From: an uncultured Eubacteriales bacterium
Lineage (GTDB): Bacteria > Bacillota > Clostridia > Christensenellales > Aristaeellaceae
Direction of reading: 5' to 3'
DNA length: 64,000 nucleotides
NCBI GenBank assembly: GCA_902764915.1
Contig: CACWXY010000009.1
Location: 38,729-102,728, forward strand
The position numbers and the translations under genes were made by a program. Below, in pieces: positions 58,287-64,000 of this stretch. How positions within the stretch are numbered: position 1 is the first letter of the stretch; the number at the start of each line of letters is the position of its first letter. The notes under the pieces were generated by a model. It made no database searches, was not told the origin of the DNA, and was given only the letters and a program-made list of their open reading frames with translations.

Positions 58287-60383
58287 CTAGCCAACGCATG
58301 TCTTCCGCATCTTCTGAAGATTCCTCTTAAGAAGCGTTTCCATGGCATGCTCGCTCAGCACCTGTGTATCCCGTGCCTGGAAGTGCATGGCCAGCGCATA
58401 ACGGGCATTGACCAGGCTTATACTCTTTACGGCCAAATAGCCGAGCGTCATATAGAGTCGGACAAGGGCCAGCTGTCTCGCTTTCCTGGTCTTTTCCTCC
58501 TGTGTCGATATGCGGTCATTCTGACGAATCCCCCGGAGTCTGCCGGCATGGAAGATATATACAGCGGCTATGAGCCGTTCCCGCGCATTGGCCAGGGTTT
58601 CATTCTCAGCACCAAAGATGCATGCGGCATAGCGCCCAATCAGAAAATCCGGCATGCGGGAGATAATGCTCCGCACCAGCGCACGATTGGTTATGAGACG
58701 CCGCACCTCGCACGGCGGGCATAGAGTCATCAGATAACGAAAGCGTGCGTTATTCACTACATGCCTTGCCAGAAACCGACGTAGTTCCCTGTCCGCTGTG
58801 CCCTCACGCGCACTTTCCATCTGTGCGGCGAGTGCTTCAGCTGTCCGTATCCCGGCGATCAGCCTGGTTTTCGTCAAAGTCTCCCTGATTGCCATATTTT
58901 CGCCGGCTGTTTCATCTTGTCCCGTCATCGGAACGCCCCATGTCATATCCGGAGGGAGTCCGAGAAACTGAATCGCGTCCTGTATCTGTTCCCGGGTTGC
59001 CAGGCTGTTCCGCACCCGAGTCCGGGTAATGGTATAGAGTGTCTGCATCTCTCCCAGAAGGCTCTCAGGATGCATAAACATCTGGTAAGGCGCCTGCAGG
59101 GATGTCCCGACACCGGTTGTCTGCAGTACACGGGTGAAATCGGCTATTCTCTCCAGATGCTGTATCAGCTCAGACAGAAGACTTCTGCTTTCCTTTCCGT
59201 CCATGAAAAGCGTCATATATGCCACATCGGCAGCCAGCTGGCTGGCGGGCGTTTTCAGGCAGACCTTGGCAAGAGTATCCGGACGCAGCAAGCTGTCAGC
59301 GCTGCCATTGACCGCTGTCTGCGCACGGCGCATCTTCTGCATGCCCGCGCCCGTGAGAAGCGGCACCATTCGCCGCAGAACCGGTATGCGTATCCATGGC
59401 CAGACCCTGCATGCCGCTTCCCGATAGATGGTCTGGCGGTCCACTGCATGAGAGCGGAGCCTTTGCACCAGTGCTTCGGCTTCCTCCGTGTTTTTCCGGT
59501 AATAGTGGTATATCAGATAATCCAGCAGCCTGTTCCGTTTCAAGCGAAAGGTTATGCGTGATGCATCTTCCATTGCCATAGCTTCCGGCACACTTCTGAG
59601 AATCTGGCTGCGAATCTGCGCGATGGAATAGTCCTGATGCCTGTACTTTTTCCGGGCGATAAAGCAGTAGTAATCGCAGGCAAAGGCTTCCCTGCGCTCA
59701 TCCGGGACTGCAAGAACACGAAAGAGGATCTCCAGGTCCATTCCCGACATTTTCAGGAATGTCCGATGGAAATCATCCACAGCACGTGTCACAAAGCCCG
59801 GCATGCCCCTTTCCCCTGTGCTGTCGAGGTCCGCCATATTCCCGTCTTCATACAGGCAGCGATAGAGTGCGGAAAGCCTTGCGAGTATCTCATAGCATTC
59901 ACGGCCTGTAAGCTTCAGACAGTTGGGGAACGCATGGTGTTCCACACACAGATTCCAGTATCCCAGCCGTGGATTTTCAAACACATTGCGGAAATCCGGG
60001 TGTCTGGCAAGAAACACCTCATAGGGTTCCCTGGGCGACAGCGTATACAGATAGGGTATATCCAGCACCCGCTGTATACGGGCCATAACCCCGGACATAT
60101 GCATTGCCAGTGTCTTTCCCATGTCCTGGATCTGACAGATCAGCTGGATGTGGGTGGTATCGGAAAACACTTGCCCATAGAAGTTTCGCTCCAGTGCTTC
60201 CTTCATTCCGAGAGGATCGTGCCCTTCCGCAGGAAGCCTTCCGGAAACGGCAGGTGCAGACATCTGCGGTTCTTCTGTCTGGTATGCTTTATCCGAAACA
60301 TCCCTGTCATGATTAGGAAAAAGAAAAATCGTCAATCCCTGCCTTCTCCTTTCAGGACAACATAGACGAACCGGCAGAACCAT
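58287..60383 (-). CDS. Cas13d-like protein lacking HEPN catalytic residues (catalytically inactive homologue)
   Basis: A 698-residue protein from the ATG at 60383 (AAGGA eight bases upstream); TTG at 60335 has a stronger AAAGGAG site, and GTG at 60419 is possible. Blocks in Cas13d order, compared from memory with Ruminococcus Cas13d: LGMKEALERNFYG (58-70), HIQLICQIQDMGKTLAM, NPRLGYW (138-144), ECYEILARLSAL, LLDYLIYHYY, MTLFMDGKE, NNARFRYL (544-551), LITNRALVRSIISRMPDFLI and LYMTLGYLAVKSISLVNARY near the end. Cas13d is the ~930-residue RNA-guided RNase of type VI-D CRISPR. Here HEPN1, which reads LRHWVVH in the active enzyme, is LYRCLYE, so the catalytic Arg is Tyr (174) and His is Glu (179). 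The chain ends in TAG before HEPN2. RNA cleavage is not expected; RNA binding or regulation is possible. No array or other cas gene is seen. Confidence 0.8.
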   Translation of the reverse strand: MVLPVRLCCPERRRQGLTIFLFPNHDRDVSDKAYQTEEPQMSAPAVSGRLPAEGHDPLGMKEALERNFYGQVFSDTTHIQLICQIQDMGKTLAMHMSGVMARIQRVLDIPYLYTLSPREPYEVFLARHPDFRNVFENPRLGYWNLCVEHHAFPNCLKLTGRECYEILARLSALYRCLYEDGNMADLDSTGERGMPGFVTRAVDDFHRTFLKMSGMDLEILFRVLAVPDERREAFACDYYCFIARKKYRHQDYSIAQIRSQILRSVPEAMAMEDASRITFRLKRNRLLDYLIYHYYRKNTEEAEALVQRLRSHAVDRQTIYREAACRVWPWIRIPVLRRMVPLLTGAGMQKMRRAQTAVNGSADSLLRPDTLAKVCLKTPASQLAADVAYMTLFMDGKESRSLLSELIQHLERIADFTRVLQTTGVGTSLQAPYQMFMHPESLLGEMQTLYTITRTRVRNSLATREQIQDAIQFLGLPPDMTWGVPMTGQDETAGENMAIRETLTKTRLIAGIRTAEALAAQMESAREGTADRELRRFLARHVVNNARFRYLMTLCPPCEVRRLITNRALVRSIISRMPDFLIGRYAACIFGAENETLANARERLIAAVYIFHAGRLRGIRQNDRISTQEEKTRKARQLALVRLYMTLGYLAVKSISLVNARYALAMHFQARDTQVLSEHAMETLLKRNLQKMRKTCVG

Positions 60384-62460
60384 GGCATTGATCCTTACGG
60401 CGGCAAACGATATATGCACCGTTTCCTGTTCCCTGCGCAGAAAAAAGGACGGCTGGCAGCGTCACCTCGTGCATATCTGTTCTTGCAGACGGTCTGGCCA
60501 TTGGACACAGTGCCAAACACCGTTTGCGTCATGTCCCGGTCAAGTGCCTTCTGCCCCGATAAAGTGAGGGCATCCTGTTCGCCAGGATACATCCGCATTC
60601 TCAGCCATTGGCTCAGGGAAGTTCCAGGCGGTGCAGGAAAGCTCTCCGCCTCTGGAAAGAGGCAGCAGAAAAACAGGGACTGAAATGGATATCTGCGCAC
60701 AAAAAAGCGCATGTACATTCCGCACATGTATCGGGTTTCATTTCATCCGGAACAGTGTGCGCTCTCCGTTTTCTTCCTGTCCTGCTTTGCCTCTCTTTTC
60801 ATCGCCTTCCCGGCTTTCCTCTGCGTGTCCCCGGCTTTTCCAGGGTCACGCCCTCGCGAATCTTACTTCTCGTACGTCAGTATCATTGTACACAGTTCTG
60901 TTTCTCTTGGCAATATGTTATTGATATCTTTATGTGCATTCATATGCTTATTTCTTTCCCGTTTTTTTCAATTCCATGCATTGAAAAGCCGCTTGCTGTC
61001 CCTGAACACCCCGACTGTGAAGCGTATGCGCAGAATAGATACGGATTGTTCTGCATGCATGTTCTTCTGCAGTCTGCAAATCGGAACCGGGCGTTTTTCG
61101 CATGTCAAATACAGATGGTACGCGTACGCGCCTGCAATAAAAAACAGTGGAAACGCCCCGTATGTCGTTCACTCTGTGCTTCACAGGCAGGCGCCCCTCG
61201 ATGGTTTTATGATTTATCAATGTGCCATGCTAAAGTTTCCCGTCCGAAAAAAAGGGATCTTCCGATCCCTCTCTTCCATCTCTGTCATGAGTCATTCTGC
61301 CCGAAGCAGATCGCAGGGACATTCTCTACAGGATGGCGTCCATGTCCATCGCATTCTCCGCGGCCACGAGGAGACAGCAGATGGGAAGTGAGAAGTGAAA
61401 AGAATTACGATATGAGAACCATTCGCCCTGTTATCCATAAAAGTGCTTTCACAGCAACAGAGCGTTATAGACGAGACCGCAGTACAGGATGAGTCATCCC
61501 GTCCTTCATATCCCGCCGAGAAGCTGTCCCGTATAACTGGAATCTCGAACACGGACAGCCAAGCTCCAAAGTTGTCATTAAACAGATACCAGTGAAAAGA
61601 GTGGGGTTCCCTGGATTATGCAGGTACAGAATGCTTTCTGAAGGCCCACGCCTGCTTTGCTTCTTCCATCCGTCCACACATCCCGTGAGAAGGATGAAAG
61701 GCACCTGTCTTCCGCATGGCGCGTGATGTCGGGAAACGCAGAGCGTTTTCGGATAAAAAGGTTCCGCCATCCATGCTTCCCGTGCATCCAGGGGAAAGAA
61801 AAGGCATCTCCTTTCTCCGTTTGCAAGGCATCCATGCATATCCGGAATCCAGAAATGCGTACGGCTGGATGTTTTGCGTGTCCCAGGAAAAACATGCGCT
61901 GCAGGGACTGTTCACATTTTCACATGGGGATGATCGCGTATTCGGTTCCTTGCAGAAAAGCAGCCGCATGCAAATACCCATAAGACTTGCACGGTAACCA
62001 TATACACACGTAAAGTGTATATGATCTCATAACGGTTTGCAATAGATTGCATGAAGTATTTACATGGACAAAGTGGTTTCCCCTGTTCACCGTTCTGCTT
62101 CATGTCCATATTCTCCCCGGGTTTTATGAGGCGGTGGACACCGGGTATGCGCTTTCAGTATGATAGACTTATCATGTACTTCCATCTCCGTTGGGAAATT
62201 CTTGGCACCTCCCTCTGCTGTCCCTGTCCCTCTATATTCTCCGTGATCGCTGCTATCCGTCCAGGGATGAGACACAGACGCCTGTGACGGGCAGGGACTT
62301 TTTCATGCGTTTCCTGGACAGTCAGCGCATTGCAGCCGACTGCCCAGGAAAACGACGCTGTCTCCGGTACAATCCCGGGCGTCATGATGTTTTTGGCGTA
62401 CGGACAGGGGCTGTACACTCGCACCGGGAAATCAGAAGCTGATTAAAGACCCGTCTCTCC
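60384..62460. other. 2-kb stretch without a supported gene
   Basis: Several open frames occur on both strands (for example 60608-61492 plus), but none has a recognisable domain, a good ribosome site or protein-like composition. Structural signals are a minus-strand terminator (61247-61270), a 9-bp inverted repeat catatacac/gtgtatatg (61999-62023) and a gcaatagattgc pseudo-palindrome near 62038. No direct repeats with regular spacing were found, so no CRISPR array for the Cas13d-like gene is visible. Confidence 0.6.
61247..61270 (-). terminator. Strong minus-strand terminator with no recognised gene upstream
   Basis: The minus strand reads agggatc-ggaa-gatccct followed by TTTTTTT, a 7-bp stem, tetraloop and long T-run. 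It would end a transcript coming from 61300-62460, where no protein gene is clear; a small RNA or a decayed gene is possible. Confidence 0.75.
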
Positions 62461-62712
62461 TTATGCCTGACTGTGCTGCATCACACTCCATTTTCTCCAG
62501 AGCATGGCTCCCGCTGCAAGCATCAGGATGCTGCCGAGGATTGTAAAGATTCGAGTGCCGGTGCTGCCTGTACTTGGAAGCGCTGCGCCTGGCGAGTTCT
62601 CAACAGTGAAATGCGGGCCGGTATTTTCGGTTCCGATTTTACTCTGCTGGCCAACCTGAAACGACGCTGGTAAAAAAGTGACGTGGTACTGCTTGTTATG
62701 TGTCGTTAACAC
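62461..62712 (-). pseudogene. C-terminal LPXTG cell-wall anchor of a broken surface protein
   Basis: The end of the frame reads GAALPSTGSTG, then the helix IFTILGSILMLAAGAML and a basic tail WRKW. This is a sortase signal of LPxTG form. Upstream the same frame is closed by a stop (TAA just before 62712), and the nearby fibro-slime-like piece is in a different frame. It is therefore the severed end of a wall-anchored surface protein or adhesin. Sequence before the anchor (QYHVTFLPASF) suggests a T5-pilin-like repeat. Confidence 0.7.
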
Positions 62713-62775
62713 GGATTACATTTCAGAATGTGTCAGTACGGAAAACAATTCGACGTTTGCAACCAAGCCAATTTG

Positions 62776-63198
62776 TCACCGGACACTCATAGACTGTGGT
62801 GTACCGGAAGCTGTCAGCACATTTTGGAAAATCCGGTACAGCGTCGTCGTACCCGCAAGGCTGGAACCGGTCGGATTCGTAACAACACCTGTTGCAAAGT
62901 TAATTGTTCCACTTAACGGCTCGTGAATGCCACCGATGTCAAGCACGAGCACATCATCGATGTACACCCACATGTCATCGTCACCGGTGAATTTGAAGAT
63001 CATTTCATCACCGTTGTCCAGCTTACCGTCACGAGGTTGTGTGAAATTCGCCTCCATCTTCATTCCTGTGAAGAAGTTGGGAGTTCCCTGTACGCCATAA
63101 ATATCCTCATAGGTACGCCCATCTTCCAGAGGGATCTCACCGACCACTGTGCCATTGGTATACTCATTGCCATACTGGTTCATCAGGCGAGACAGGTT
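62776..63198 (-). pseudogene. Fibro-slime-domain surface-protein fragment fused to methyltransferase remnant
   Basis: The frame codes for NGDEMIFKFTGDDDMWVYID and VLVLDIGGIHEPLSGTINFA, the core of fibro-slime (PA14-like) adhesin domains. It then stops early after a TGA. Upstream it runs without a stop into the tail of an EcoRI-type methyltransferase (FTNLDN), so the frame 62776-63558 is a chimera produced by recombination or deletion, and automated annotation may call it as one gene. Together with the LPXTG tail it looks like the remains of one adhesin with its middle deleted. Confidence 0.65.
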
Positions 63199-64000
63199 AT
63201 CCAAATTGGTAAACCATCGTACACCCTTGACCCGAATATACTTTCTTCCTGTCTCCTCATCTATACCGCATCCTGCAGCATCAAGTGGATAATCATCAGG
63301 AACAAAGAATGCTCTATCTCCTGAATGGATACTTGCACCTAACCACAACTCATTGCTCATGAATAAAGGGAAAACCTCGCCATATTTTACAGCATTTACA
63401 TTGCCAATAATGATAAAATGCTTTTTGTGCTCCACCAATGTACCCAAGTATTCCCGAAACAGAGAAAACGGCGGATTGAGTATTATCTGGAGCCTGGCGG
63501 CCAGGATGCCCAAAAATAAAAGCTTCCCGGTGTCCAGAATGTTCACAGGGGTCATCATGGTCCCGCCTCCTTCCTGCTGATCTGTGGTCCTACTTTAGGT
63601 TTATCGCTTTGGTTTTCCGTAGGAGCGGCCCTCCCGGTCTCTCTTTCCGGATATTGTGGAATCTTATGCTGCAGCGGGGCTTTCTATCTCGTTGTGGACA
63701 TTATGAAAGGATGGAGCATGGCTCCAGATAATCGTGACCACGATGTCTGCCTCATCCAGAAGTTCCAGGCATTCCGGGAACGGAAATCCCCATCCCCTTT
63801 CAGTTCCGTCAGCTCATTTTCTCCCGACTTGAACAGCTCCGCCACGTCCAACATATCCACGCCGCCGTCGCCAGTCTTGTCATAGACAGTAGTAACGACC
63901 GCTTTATATGGCTTGTTCTGTGTCTCCTCCGACTCGCCAAGGATATCAAATATGGAAAGCTGCTTATTGGCAATCGGCGACCCCGTGTAACATGTCGCAA
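63199..64000 (-). pseudogene. EcoRI-type adenine-specific DNA methyltransferase, disrupted and partial
   Basis: Reading from the window edge leftward, TCYTGSPIANKQLSIFDILG, ELTELKGDGDFRS, then after a one-base deletion (near 63775-63779) PECLELLDEADIVVT, then an insertion, then NPPFSLFREYL, HKKHFIIIGNVNAVKYGEVF and VKGVRWFTNLD. These blocks are in the order of EcoRI-family N6-adenine methyltransferases, with NPPF as catalytic motif IV. Two faults (frameshift and a 251-bp insertion between DIVVT and NPPF) and a fused C-terminus show it is dead. The N-terminus lies beyond the window. No restriction enzyme gene is seen. Confidence 0.82.
63482..63732. mobile_element. 251-bp element with 13-bp terminal inverted repeats inside the methyltransferase gene
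   Basis: attatctggagcc (63482-63494) and ggctccagataat (63720-63732) are perfect inverted repeats bounding 251 bp. Removing the element, plus about 4 bp (GAGT) on its left, rejoins DIVVT to NPPF of the methyltransferase. It has no transposase, so it is MITE-like and needs a helper. A target-site duplication is not clear. Confidence 0.7.

Noticed and set aside
60469..60476. Inverted repeat atatgcac/gtgcatat upstream of the Cas13d-like gene
   Set aside because: Eight-base arms 49 bp apart are expected by chance in a region this size.
60608..61492. 294-codon plus-strand open frame in the gap right of the Cas13d-like gene
   Set aside because: No family similarity, odd composition rich in Cys/Arg/Ser, no clear ribosome site, and other frames equally open.
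57455..62460. CRISPR array next to the Cas13d-like gene
   Set aside because: No direct repeats of 28-37 bp at regular spacing and no Cas13d-type repeat end were found by reading both gaps.

Overview
The window comes from a GC-rich, low-copy stretch of a Bacillota chromosome, most likely a gut Clostridia-type anaerobe. The evidence is the order (SpoVB-like tail)-mazG-HU-rqcP at the left end, a T-box leader, sigma-A promoters with 16-17 bp spacers, strong AGGAGG ribosome sites, LplABC-type sugar importers and an LPXTG anchor. A Christensenellales-like host is only a guess, based on substrate-binding proteins whose signal peptides have no lipobox cysteine.

Region 1 (1-4110) is core: MazG, HU, RqcP, a fused IspDF enzyme and a small XRE regulator. 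Region 2 (4192-10153, minus strand) holds a 1603-residue exonuclease-RecQ-UvrD fusion helicase. It overlaps by 26 bp a stand-alone CARF/PD-(D/E)xK nuclease of the DUF1887 (Card1/Can2) family; no CRISPR array or type III genes are nearby. Region 3 (10280-14985, plus) holds NAD synthetase, a small alarmone synthetase and asparagine synthetase behind an Asn-type T-box.

Region 4 (15095-32022) is a peptide-use region. A minus-strand operon of eleven close-packed genes encodes a five-part peptide ABC importer, two PLP enzymes, an ornithine-cyclodeaminase-like protein, two S9 peptidases and an M61-like peptidase. A divergent amidohydrolase plus second cyclodeaminase pair lies upstream.

Region 5 (32364-57454) is a pectin and plant-glycan region. 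Operon A encodes GH105, an LplBC-SBP importer, GH2, a CE4 deacetylase and an oligogalacturonate-lyase-like protein. It is read away from a LacI-type regulator, with two cre-like operators between them. An Rpn-type nuclease with a decayed second copy and a RhaM-GH28 pair follow. Operon B is an LplBC-SBP importer with a TIM-barrel glycosidase, a DUF5107/TPR protein, a Gfo/Idh oxidoreductase and an amidohydrolase.

Region 6 (57455-64000) is gene-poor and accessory. Its centre is a protein homologous to the RNA-guided RNase Cas13d through most of its length. The HEPN1 catalytic Arg and His are replaced, and the chain stops before the HEPN2 motif, with no CRISPR array seen. To its right lie about 2 kb of apparently non-coding DNA and a mosaic of broken genes: an LPXTG tail, a fibro-slime-like domain, and an EcoRI-type adenine methyltransferase cut by a 251-bp element with 13-bp terminal inverted repeats. 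The Cas13d-derived protein and the CARF-nuclease/fusion-helicase pair are the best candidates for undescribed biology.
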